A DNA stretch of 64,000 bases from Diogma glabrata (taxonomy: Eukaryota > Arthropoda > Insecta > Diptera > Cylindrotomidae), in contig OY856188.1 of the NCBI GenBank assembly GCA_963693315.1, forward strand, positions 158,048,694-158,112,693, read 5' to 3'. Both the position numbers and the translations under genes were made by a program. The notes beneath the pieces are model-generated. The model saw only the letters and a program-made list of their open reading frames with translations. It ran no database searches and had not been told where the DNA came from. Below, one piece after another: positions 46,771-57,115 of the stretch (position 1 is its first letter; each line of letters opens with the position of its first letter).

Positions 46771-46914
46771 GTGAATTCTTTTCTACCTGTTCGGTACAAC
46801 TTCCGACACAGAATTAACGAAATTTCTATTCTTTTGTAAAATAAGCAATAAAAAAAAACAAATTTGGATAATTCGGAGTCGGAACTTGTACCGAACAAGT
46901 AGAAAAGAATTCAC
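46771..46914. mobile_element. TA-flanked MITE (144 bp), intact copy
   Basis: GTGAATTCTTTTCTACCTGT at 46771 and its inverse ending GAATTCAC at 46914, with TA on each side. It is almost wholly palindromic (GTTCGGTACAA...TTGTACCGAAC). TA duplication fits a Tc1/mariner-type MITE. It is the reference copy for the interrupted one at 15401-16437. Confidence 0.8.
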
Positions 46915-46931
46915 TAATATTGTTTTCTAGA

Positions 46932-47445
46932 GGTTGGTAGAATTTGTACAGAACGAAATCTTGTGTCATTTAATGCTAGGAAGACGAAGTCGTGTGTTTT
47001 GTCTCATAAAACCTCGCTATATAGCTGCAATGCAACGTTTTCCAGCCAACCAATAATAAACTCGCCTACACTTAAGCTGTTGGGTACTAATATCAATCAC
47101 AAACTAAAATGGCATGATCATATTCTTTCTGTTGCAAAATTGGGATCCCAACGACTTGGCTTCCTGCGTCGCTGTAAAAGCTTTTTCTCTCCATCTGAAA
47201 TTGCTACGATCTATAAGGCATATATACGACCAATCCTCGAACTCGACTCCCATTTATGGGCTAAAGCACCTGAAACCTCTTTAAATTTTGTAGACAGAGT
47301 TCACAGACGTGCTTTAAAACTGATTGATGATCCAATGATAACATCGGGTATGGATTCTCTCCATCATAGAAGACTCTAAGCTCATACAAGAATCTACTAT
47401 TCTAACCATGTTTTAAATATGCATTTCAAAATTTTATTTCTTTTG
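46932..47445 (+). pseudogene. Fragment G: RT C-terminal region of a non-LTR element
   Basis: Reads VSFNARKTKSCVLSHKT, LKLLGTNINHKLKWHDHI, RLGFLRRCKSFF and IYKAYIRPILE up to MDSLHHRRL at 47379. It aligns in order with the thumb region of family B (FNSTKTQLL, LGVTVSNDLLWNDH, KLGLLNRCKKFF, VYKSYIR, LDSLQHRR) but is clearly a different family. Both ends are missing; the CACTA-like element follows at 47461. Confidence 0.75.
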
Positions 47446-47460
47446 AACTATTAAACATAA

Positions 47461-49412
47461 CACTAGTTTACAAAAAAAATCTCCCGAAATAAAACCCAAC
47501 TTTTCTTATAGATCTGGACCTCCTGAACACGAATATCATATTCATTTTTTTTTTTTGGTTAGCTCTTGTTTTTGAGATATTCACGAAAAACCAATTTTTT
47601 GGCTGATCAAAAATGTTGTTTCGGTTTTTGGGTACCATATTTTACAAAACAAATAAATTAAAAATGTTAATGTTACAAGTGCATAGTAAATAAGCCAACA
47701 AACGTTTTGAGTGATATTTTGTAAAAATCCATTAAGGATTCTGGAAGTTACAGTCGAAAAAAGTTGAAAAAATACGAAAAATTCACGTTTTTTTTAAATT
47801 TTTCCATTTTCAACGCCATAAATTTTGAACAAATAAAGACACTAATTTTTTTTAATTTCTGGGAGCCTATAGAAGCTTCAATTTTCTTTCTTTTAAGCTA
47901 AAAGACACGAATGTTGGTGCAGTTTGCATCAAGTTATTCAAGTTTTTCCAAAGAAAGTCAAAACCCAAAATTTGGCAAAAATAATGTTTTACTTATTTTA
48001 TTGTGCCATAAATAATAATTTTAAAAGTTCAGTCGTTCTCAAACATCAGTAAAGAATTATTTTAAAATAGTAAAGTATAATTTCCATTTTTGTTTTCGAA
48101 GTTGGGAATTTTCCCAACTTTTGTTTAATTAGTTTAATGAGGTTTCTTTTTAAGTAGATAATTGTCGTATGATTAGTTGCAAATATAATCTCTCTGAGGA
48201 TAAATTTAATTCCAAACATTCAAGTGAAAATATTAATTAAAAAAGAAAAAATATTACAAATATAAATTTTAAATAATGTATTGTTTTTAAAAATCAATAA
48301 ATCAATAGTGATAGCTGCCTTGCAAAGCAACATAAATTGTTAGTAAAGTGTAAGTCAAGTTTATTTAAGTGGCGTCGTCAAGAAGTTTCAAGTGTAAAAA
48401 TAGCCCAAATTCATTTTGTTTTATTTGTGGAAGTAACATAATACATACTGCTAAAAGAATCACCTCATTTTTAAGAACTGCCTATCTTCATTACTAACTG
48501 ATATTTTTCAACTCTAAAACCCTTTCAACCCTAAAATAAATCCGAGGTGGGAGGAGCTAGATCATGTCAAAAAACTTAACAAAAAAATCATGTACAAATA
48601 AAATACAACTTTTGTCGAAAAAAGACATTTCATAATCAACTAACTGATATTTTCCAACTCCTAAAATAAGTCCAAGGTGCGAGGAGCTAGATCATGTCAA
48701 AAAACTTCACAAAAACAATCTCAATTTCGAGAAAAATCATATACAACTTTTGTCAAAAAAAGACATTTCATAATCAACTAACTGATATTTTCCAACTCCT
48801 AAAATAAGTCCGAGGTGTGAGAAGCTAGATCTACTACGAAAACAACTTATATATAAATCAATTATGTTGCACAATTTAAATTATTCTTATGGTTAAATTT
48901 TTTTTCCAAATTTTGGGTTTTGACTTTCGTTGTGAAAAGTTGAATAACTTGGTGCAAACTGCACCAATATTCGTATCTTTTAACTTAAAAGAAAGAAAAT
49001 TGAAGCTCCTACAGGCCCCAGGAAATTAAAAAAAATTAGTGTCTTTATTTGTTCAAAATATATGGTGTTGAAAATTTTAAAAAAAAGTTAATTTTTCGTA
49101 TTTTTTCAACTTTTTTCGACTTCCAGAATCCTTAATGGATTTTTACAAAATATAGCTCAAAATGTTTGTTGGCATATTTACTATGCACAATTCCATTAAA
49201 ATATTTAATTTGTTTGTTTTGTAAAATATGAGACCCAAAAACCGAAACAACATTTTTGATCAGCCAAAAAATTGGTTTTTCGTGCATATCTCAAAAACAA
49301 GACCTAGCCAAAAAAAATGAATATGATATTCGTGTTAAAGAGGTCCAAATCCATAAGAAAAGTTGGGTTTTATTCAGGGAGACAGAAAAAGTTCAAAATT
49401 TGTAGACTAGTG
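47461..49412. mobile_element. CACTA-like DNA transposon, non-autonomous, copy 2
   Basis: CACTAGTTTACAAAAAAAAT at 47461 and inverse ...CTAGTG at 49412, flanked by TAA (47458-47460, 49413-49415). Terminal inverted repeats of about 550 bp are closely similar to copy 1 at 4908-7318. The core holds two to three of the 148-bp units in the opposite orientation (about 48490-48830). No transposase. Confidence 0.75.
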
Positions 49413-49728
49413 TAATCGGTCTGTAGACTATGGCAGTGATGTTAGCGTTACGTAAATTATTAGTAATTAAATTGTTGAGGCAACACTAATTTGTGCCGCA
49501 TCGGTAATAATTGCGGTTTACTAATGTAACCTCACCTTAATTTTATTCTATTTTTATACCTGACGCGAGATTTTTCATACACATCTGATCCGTAGGTTTT
49601 TCAATTATATTATAATTCGATTTTTATCTTTAGTTTTATTTGAATAATATAGTTTAAACATTGTAATCTTCAGATTTTAAATTTAAGTTGAAGTTTTGAA
49701 TTTAAGTCAAAAATTACTTGTGTACAAA

Positions 49729-50368
49729 ATGGAGAATGATGAAAATACCAAAGCCGAGGCAGTGACGGATGTTGATTCAACTACAACAAAACGTAAGTAA
49801 ACTTTTCATTGTTTTTATAAAACTCGCCTAATAAATGACTAGTATAAAATTTAATAGTTTTTGTTTTTGCCTACAATTATTTTTCCATAACTAAAAAAAA
49901 GTTGTAAAACACAAAAGTAAAATGGTTTCTAATCTTGTTTCAGCTGAGGAAGTAACCAAAAGATCAATACGGGTTCAAACATGGAAAAAAATTCTTGAGG
50001 GAAATTCGCCATATCCCCGTTATGTTTTTAACCGCATTTCGTATTTCACGGGGGCTGAAAATGCAGCAACACTCCTTGCAGAAACTGTAGAATTTAAAGA
50101 ATCAAGTATTTGTGTTTTGATATTTGTAAATAATCTTAATTAATCGTAATTAAATCTGTTTTAGTTCATATTAAAGTAAACAGCGACCGTCCTCAAAATC
50201 ATTTAAAATTTCAAATATTGCAGAACAAAAAGAATTTGTATGTGCGCGCTGGGCGCCAATCATCAGCAGTATTTGTGAATATTAAAGTTCCTGATGATGC
50301 GGATGAAAAAATTCAGAAACGAGCAGTGAACGTTAATTCATCTGTTGCAGAATATGGAACAGATATTG
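49729..50368 (+). CDS. MTHFSD: MTHFSD-like protein, first three exons (partial gene)
   Basis: Exons 49729-49792, 49944-50105 and 50165-50368, each with gt-ag ends and matching phase, give 143 residues. After an acidic N-terminus (MENDENTKAEAVTDVDS) comes KRSIRVQTWKKILEGNSPYP, YVFNRISYFTGAENAATLLA, IHIKVNSDRPQNHLKFQIL and SSVAEYGTDIG. This is the N-terminal half of the 5-formyltetrahydrofolate cyclo-ligase-like fold of methenyltetrahydrofolate synthetase domain-containing proteins (family features: R-x-W, P-R-x-x-x-R-I-x-x-F-x-G, K-V-N-x-D-x-P-Q). The family continues for more than 200 residues with an RNA-recognition motif; those exons were not found. Intron 3 starts GTAAGT at 50369 and contains the TIR element at 50905-53216. 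Confidence 0.8.
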
Positions 50369-50904
50369 GTAAGTAATTATTAACATTGAGCTTTGTCTAT
50401 TTTGATTGATCATATATTTCGTATTGTATTTTTGTAATGGTTCAAGTTGCAATATAGCCTTTCGTTATTGTTAGTATAAATGTTTGGTACATAGGCCGGC
50501 ATATTTAGTTAGTTAATTCTGAGATTTTATAGATTAAATTCAAATCTTCAACCAATGTTAAAATGATTAATTTCCAATTTTTAAGAAATGCGAAATTTTA
50601 AATGTACCTAAGATTGGTTTGTGTGAATTGATCAGCCTACATTATCAGCAACTCAACTAAGTTATATATTTGCTGGTTATTATCATCGCTTTGGCTGAAC
50701 GGTATTTTGTGAATCGTTATTAATTGCAATTCGCATCCAATTTTGATTTATATCTTAGGACTTGAAAATCATTTGTAACACCGTAGATAGTTTTACACAT
50801 GATATGACATGATATTTAGTTTATTCGTAAATATTTAGTTTATTTGTAAATATGATATGATATTTAGTTTATTCGTAAATATCTCGAAAGAGTAAAATGC
50901 ATTA
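50369..50904 (+). other. MTHFSD-like intron 3, proximal part
   Basis: Non-coding. At 50800-50880 a short direct repeat GATATTTAGTTTATTCGTAA occurs two to three times. No exon seen. Confidence 0.4.
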
Positions 50905-53216
50905 TAGTCTGGGAGCCCGCCGACATAAACAGCAACTCATAAATACTCTTCTATAATTTTTTGTGTGGCTTAATTACGCCTAGTCTACCACTTTTTTTTC
51001 TCTATCATAATTTTCTTAGTCGCGGCTTTTTCTCCCCAGTAATTTTTAAACTTGTCAATACCGTATTAAGCTAAAAATTTATAGATACTCTATTTTTAAA
51101 AGATTTAATACCAAGAGAAATTCATGAATCGCGAGAGAAAAAACTTGTCCGACAAAAATTTCGGTACGTTAAGGGTTTCTACCGAGTGAAACATGTAATA
51201 ATAACAATTTCGAAAAATTTATGGATAACTACCTGATTATTACGAAAAATGCTTCAAAAAGGTATGTAAAATCACGTCCTTACATCGTCCGACAAGACAG
51301 ATTTACCAATTTTAAAGTCCGACAAGCGGACATTGACATTTTCACGGCGACCTAAAATTTATTCATAACCGTCGGACAAAAGAAATTAACATATTATAGA
51401 GCAGAACTTACCGTGTAGTACAAGTGGCGGACAAATATTTCGTGCCAAATCAATAGTCCGACAAAAAAACATCGATCGACAACATCATTTCAATACTTTC
51501 TTTTTTCCAAGTTAATAAATAATTTTAGTTTCATTAATTACAATAATAAATGAATGATAAGGAATGTGAATAGTTAAAAACATGTATTAAACTAATAATA
51601 GGAACTTTTATTAACAATTTCATTAAAAAAATAAAAAAATATATATATGAAGAAACGTGAAAAAAAAAATTTTTTTTTACTCTTCATCAGTCGAACGTCG
51701 TTCAGTCGAACTTCATCAGTCGAACGTCGACTTCATCAGTCGTTTTAGTCATCATCAGTTGAACTCTCTTCATCTGTGCTACTGTTATCGTTTGCCTCAT
51801 CATCCTCGTTATCATCATTGAAATCTGGATAATTATTGATTTTTAAAAGCTATAGTAAATGAAACATTAAATAGTGAAACGCATATTAACTCTTATCGAT
51901 CAAATTTAACCGTTTTTGTCCGTTAACTTTAAGCACAGACAACTTTGTTACTGATGCTTGGAAATATTTAATAATCCATAGGAGGGTATTTTCAAGAGGG
52001 CTCTTTCAGAATCTGACCAACAAATTTCGAAAAAACCAACTACCCTATTTTCTAATCTAAAAATTAAAAAGGTGGTTTTTTGAGGTAATTTTCTCGATAA
52101 GAAATGAATTTTTAAGAAATTGAGAAAATCTGTGAGAAACTATGAAAAAAACGAAAATGAACAGGAAAAACTGAAAAATTATGAAAAAATGTGAAAATCT
52201 ATGGAAAACTGTGGCGTAAAAATGAACAGATTGATCAATAAGGGCTTACTGAAACTTATAATTTTCATACCTGTTAAATTTGAAGATATATCTTCAAATG
52301 AAGGACTTTGGGGACCATCAAACCAATAATAATAATACTTATTGTTAATCAACGTTCATCCACTTTACGTCCTTGCATCATAATGTACTATAATAGCAAT
52401 TATAAAATATAAAAAAAAAGATCAAAAAAGAATTTCATCAAAAAATTTGAAGCTTCATAAAATCTATAATTTCCATGCGTCGGACTGGAAAATCGGAGAA
52501 TAGATCGTGTCCGACAATTAAATAATTGGATTGTACATACCTTTTTTTAGTAATCCTGTAAAAACAGCCGGTAATGTGGAAGTATGCTGTATTTACGCTC
52601 ACAAACGCAAATACTGTAAACCTTCGCGGATTTTCAATTGAAAAATAACAATTTGTTCGATTTTTATGAAAATGGTAATATTTTACTGTCGGACAACTTA
52701 TTCACCTCCTTGTAGGCTTTATTTAACAGCCAAAACTCGAAAGCGGAAATTGTTATAAATAAATTTTAGGTCACCGTGAAAATGTCAATGTCCACTTGTC
52801 GGACTTTAAAATTGGTAAATCTGTCATGTCGGACGATGTAAGGACGTGATTTTACATACCTTTTTGAAGCATTTTGCATAAAAATCAGGTGGTTATCCAT
52901 AAATTTTTCGAAATTGTTATTATTACATGTTTCACTCGGTAGACACCCTTAACGTACCGAAATTTTTGTCGGACAAGTTTTTTCTCTCGCGATTCATGAA
53001 TTTCTCTTGGTATTAAATCTTTTAAAAATAGAGTATCTATAAATTTTTAGCTTAATACGGTATTGACAAGTTTAAAAATTACTGGAGAGAAAAAGCCGCG
53101 ACTAAGAAAATTATGATAGAGAAAAAAAAGTGGTAGACTAGGCGTAATTAAGCCACACAAAAAATTATAGAAGAGTATTTATGAGTTGCTGTTTATGTCG
53201 GCGGGCTCCTAGACTA
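50905..53216. mobile_element. TTA-flanked TIR transposon (2.3 kb) with many GTCCGAC motifs
   Basis: Ends TAGTCTGGGAGCCCGCCGAC (50905) and inverse (to 53216), with TTA on both sides (50902-50904, 53217-53219). TIRs are about 466 bp (50905-51370 and 52750-53216) with few mismatches. A TWA 3-bp duplication suits PIF/Harbinger; CACTA-type elements are an alternative. GTCCGAC or its inverse occurs at 51147, 51287, 51317, 51371, 51456, 52479, 52509, 52688, 52798, 52828 and 52968. About 51851-51745 on the minus strand reads LKINNYPDFNDDNEDDEAND and more acidic residues to a stop, possibly the last exon of a lost protein. No transposase core is visible. Confidence 0.7.
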
Positions 53217-53235
53217 TTAGGGAATAAATCCTACC

Positions 53236-53305
53236 TGCGTCTCTGTTCTAGCTCAGTTGTTAAAGCGCTAGCCTTGCAAGTTGCCGGATTCGATTCCCGA
53301 TGGAT
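53236..53305 (+). mobile_element. tRNA-like sequence, probable SINE head
   Basis: A box TAGCTCAGTTGTTAAAGCGC (from about 53249) and B box GGATTCGATTCCC (about 53286-53298) are spaced as in tRNAs, with an alanine-like TGC in the anticodon position. T and anticodon stems contain mismatches, so it is judged a tRNA-derived retroposon rather than a functional tRNA. The downstream end is not defined. Confidence 0.45.
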
Positions 53306-54080
53306 GATACTATTCCTATACATTATTCAAAATGCGTGTTTTCAAACCTGATCGTTGTGAATGTATAGTAAAACAGAGAGGTCACATGGTATCTAGGGAC
53401 ATTCAACGCAATTAAATTTCAAGTGGTGGAAGGGGTTCAATGCTACATGTTGATTCGATTAATAAAACTAAATATCAATCCATGTTGTATTCGACAGTCT
53501 GTTACTGTAAACAGCACTAACATGCAGAAGGATCTTATTATACGACTTACGTATAAATAAAATAATTCTAAAATCAATTCTGTTTAACTAAAAGATGGCC
53601 ACCTTGGCCATCAATACCAGTTACATTAATATGATTCTGTTTAACTAAAAGATGCAAATGTTACATAAAATGTTATAACATCATTTTCTCAATAAATCCA
53701 AAAATGAACCTGAATCCAATGAATGAATCCTTTATGAACAAAACGTTTAATTAAACATCAGAAAATTTTATTCTTAACTCTGATTGATAAACTTTTGATA
53801 ATGAACTTTAAATTAAAAAGATAGTGAAAATTAACCACATTTTAGTAATTGAATGATTGAAAATTATGATTATATATAGATAATTTATATTTTTTATATA
53901 AAAAGTGTGTAATAGAATTACAATATGTAAGTACAAAAATACATTTAAAGATATAGAACTCACAACATGCGTTCTGAGGTGTTGATAGCCGGTTTATCTA
54001 AACCTTTGTTGATTGAAGAAATTAATAAATTTAGTTGTCAATGGTGTTACCGACAACTCAATTTATTAACACGTTGTTGA
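53306..54080. other. Unassigned sequence with one short direct repeat
   Basis: ATTCTGTTTAACTAAAAGATG occurs at about 53577 and again at about 53633, separated by 35 bases including GGCCACCTTGGCCATC. No gene recognised. Confidence 0.4.
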
Positions 54081-54176
54081 GACATAAAGTTTCTCTGCAT
54101 TCTGTTTCGAGCCGTTTTTCGTCGAGTCGTTTTTCTGTTTCGAGCCGTTTTGCATCGTGTTTCGAGCCGTTTTTCG

Positions 54177-54213
<37 letters not shown>

Positions 54214-55050
54214 AGTTGTAGCGACGTGTTTGGTGCTAATCCTCCGGCTCCATGTTCAGGTTCAGGAACTCTGCTACTGCCTTTGGGCGGTACCACAAAT
54301 CTTCCTTCGTCAAGTTAGTTATGTTTATATTTTTAGGACAATTAAATAGGTGGTCTACATCGTGTGGCGTGCCCTCACATGCGGGACACTTGTCAATAAT
54401 TTCAGGTTCAACTCTGCTCATGTAGTTGTTTAGAATGCGTGACCAACCGGATCTTAGTTGAACTAGGATGGATTTGGTACGGGGTAGTTGGGCCTCTTCG
54501 GCAGCAAATTTAGTGGCTTTCTATATAGAACACTTTTTGGAATATAGTTCCTTATTGTTTTTTCAACCGTTTTGGTGTGGAGTGTTTTTAAGCCAGTTCT
54601 ATATGTAGATTTGTCGATGTTACCAGTAACCTGGCAATATCTGACATCTTGCAGAAAGCATCTTGCTGTCTTCCTTATGTCTCTGGGTGGTTCTATTGTA
54701 GTTAAGGTGTCATTGCAAGGATGTTGCTCTTTGTGACAGGCCAATAGATATTGTTTGGTTAGCATTTCATTATGTTCACGGACTGGCAATATGTTACTTT
54801 CCTCGTGCAGGTGATCACTGTGGACCATCAGGTGACATCCGGTTGCGGTTCGCAAGGCAGCATTTTGTGTTGTTTGTAACTTATTCCTTATTCCAACAAG
54901 CAAGCCGTTTTTCGTTTCGGCTTACGGTTGCGTTCCGCCAATTATTGCGATCCGGCTTACGGTTTGACTCCTTAATAAATTTTTTCGTTCCGGTTTTCTG
55001 TTCAGTTCGGTTTTGTTTCGAGGTCAAAATCAACGATGCAAAAATTCAAA
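54081..55050. repeat. GTTTCGAGCCG-type repetitive region, interrupted by A3
   Basis: On both sides of the A3 insertion the plus strand repeats words such as TTTCGAGCCGTTTTTCG, TTCGGCTTACGG and CGTTCCGG. A similar patch lies at 55560-55620, and the reverse-complement style (CCGAAACCAAAACC) at 60990-61200. These are probably subterminal arrays of a hAT-like element, but no termini could be set here. Confidence 0.4.
54177..54902 (-). mobile_element. Family A non-LTR retrotransposon, copy A3, 5'-truncated
   Basis: A 12-bp target duplication AGCCGTTTTTCG flanks it (54165-54176, 54903-54914). The tail (CAA)n is seen as (TTG)n at 54177-54211. Coding remnant on the minus strand runs from LQTTQNAALRTATGCHLMVH (about 54880) through PPRDIRKTARCFLQD to the zinc motif CPACEGTPHDVDHLFNCP (about 54395-54340). 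Only the last 240 or so codons of the RT ORF are present, with one frameshift near 54460. Confidence 0.85.
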
Positions 55051-55930
55051 AGAAAAAGCTTTAATAGTTAAGGAATCAATAGTTGTATATAATATATAAT
55101 AATGCAATAAAATAAAAATTTGTCGATTTCTGATTTTGAAATTTGTAATAAATATCGTTAGATATTAACTATCATAGAAAAAATTGCATTTCCTACGCGA
55201 GATAAAAACATTTTGCATGCGTGAATTTGCCCCACTCGACGCCAACGCGCCTCGTGAACAAATTTTCACTCACAAAAAAGCAGCGTTTTCATCTCTTGTA
55301 GGAAAATGTACTATTGTCTATTATATAATTTACATCTTTTAAAAGCTTAATTTTAAAAAAAATATTTGTTTTTTATACTAATGTATATATAAATCATTAA
55401 TATGAAACAAATACATATTTATTGTATTGCAATTCAGCTTTAACAATTTTATGAATATTTTGACTGATTTGATACAATTGATAGATAAAATTTAAATAAC
55501 TAGAAAATATAATTTCAAATATGAAATTATCTACTCTAGTATTGCTAAATAGACAGATTTTTTTCGTTCTGTTTGCGGTTCATTCCAGTTAACGGTTTCG
55601 GTTACGTTCCGGTTCAGGTCAATATTGAATTTAGTGGGTGGGTGAGTAGTCGAATGTTACCTCTTCTTAAAATTGAAAAACAATGATTAACTGCAAATCT
55701 TTCTCTGTCCTCAACTTTTACATTGTCTGAGTTTGAGGAAGCAATTTATCTGAACACAATTTATCTGAATTCGAAATAAGCAAGACGTGTTTTCAATTAG
55801 CTCTACTTTTTAAGTTTTTTAAGTTTTACGTAAAATTTAAATAGATTTTCGCACTCTGCGTAACTTTTGTTTAATTGTGTTTAATTTAATAATTTATATT
55901 CAATTATTGATAATTTGAAAAATATAAAAA

Positions 55931-57100
55931 ATGACAACGAACTGTAAGAAATGTGATAAAGGTTTTCGGAATGAGACAATTTTTATTTGTAATGGTTATT
56001 GCGGTAATGCTTCCCATTTAAAATGTGTGTCCTTGAGCGAATATGATTCGACTCTTGTACATCAAAATAAAAATATAATATTTTTGTGTGACGAATGTCT
56101 CAAATACAAAAAAACGTTAATAAATAAAATTGAGAGTGTATTAACAATAGTAAATGAAAATAACATTAAAATCAAACAACAGGAAAATGAATTAAAAGTG
56201 ATTTCAGGTCATATTAGTACTTTTCAATCAAATAATGATCAAACGATTTTAAGAGAAATTAAAGAAAATATGAATGACCAAAAACAAGTTATAGAAAATC
56301 TTTCATTAAATACGAAATTAAAGGATAAGGAAACTTTTGCAGAGATCGTCAAAAGAACACCAACATTAATTGTCAAACCTAAAACTCAACAAACTGGTGA
56401 ACAAACAAAAAGAGATGTTAAACATAATATTGACCCTGCTCAAAATGATTTAAAAATAATAAAACTTAAGGAAAAGAAAAACGGTATTGTGGTTATTGAT
56501 TGTGAAAATAATGAATCTGTTCAAAAACTCCAAAATATAGCAAAGGAAACTTTAGGAGAAAAATATGAAGTAAATTTATTGAAAGATCGCAAGCCAAGAA
56601 TTCGTGTGGTGGGAATTTCTGATGAGATTATGGAAGATGAAGTAATAGATAAACTAATGAGACAAAATGAAACGCTTTCTCAAAGTGATATTATTTTAAA
56701 GGCATTTTACAAAGGCAGATCCAAATATAACCCTATTAGTGCTGTGATTGAAGTAGAAGTAGAGACATTCAATAAAGTTATGAGAGAAGGTAGACTACTT
56801 ATAGGATGGAATTCATGTAGAGTGTATGAAGGAACATATGTGAAAAGATGCTTTAAGTGCCTAGGTTTTCAACATTCTAGCAAAGATTGTACATTAAAAA
56901 CCAATAAAAAATGTTATAAGTGCAGCGAGGAACATTTAGATGATTTTATATGTGAAGCTACTGAATTTAGATGTATTAATTGTACCAAGATGAACAACGA
57001 GTTCAAATTGAATCTTAATGCTAATCACAATGCATTCGACACAGAAAACTGCGAAGTTTATAAAAGGAAATTAAATATTGAAAGGAAAAAAATATTTTAG
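55931..57100 (+). CDS. Element D ORF1: PHD finger, coiled coil, zinc knuckles
   Basis: 389 residues, intact. Residues 5-60 form a PHD-type zinc finger (C-x2-C, then C-x3-C, HLKC, and C-x2-C in FLCDECL). About 60-150 is a coiled coil rich in Lys, Glu and Asn. About 175-285 forms the paired RNA-binding-like region (KNGIVVIDCENNES, PRIRVVGISDEI). Residues about 310-370 carry zinc knuckles: CFKCLGFQHSSKDC (C-x2-C-x4-H-x4-C), CYKCSEEHLDDFIC and a longer third cluster. In related elements ORF1 binds the transcript and delivers it to chromatin. ORF2 begins 15 bases after its stop. Confidence 0.85.
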   Translation: MTTNCKKCDKGFRNETIFICNGYCGNASHLKCVSLSEYDSTLVHQNKNIIFLCDECLKYKKTLINKIESVLTIVNENNIKIKQQENELKVISGHISTFQSNNDQTILREIKENMNDQKQVIENLSLNTKLKDKETFAEIVKRTPTLIVKPKTQQTGEQTKRDVKHNIDPAQNDLKIIKLKEKKNGIVVIDCENNESVQKLQNIAKETLGEKYEVNLLKDRKPRIRVVGISDEIMEDEVIDKLMRQNETLSQSDIILKAFYKGRSKYNPISAVIEVEVETFNKVMREGRLLIGWNSCRVYEGTYVKRCFKCLGFQHSSKDCTLKTNKKCYKCSEEHLDDFICEATEFRCINCTKMNNEFKLNLNANHNAFDTENCEVYKRKLNIERKKIF

Positions 57101-57115
57101 CAATCACATAAACAA

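Noticed and set aside
53236..53305. Functional tRNA-Ala gene
   Set aside because: A and B boxes are good, but the anticodon and T stems do not pair cleanly; more likely a SINE head.
54066..54296. Minus-strand open frame with a long glutamine run
   Set aside because: The glutamines are a translation of the (CAA)n tail of retrotransposon A3; no protein of its own.
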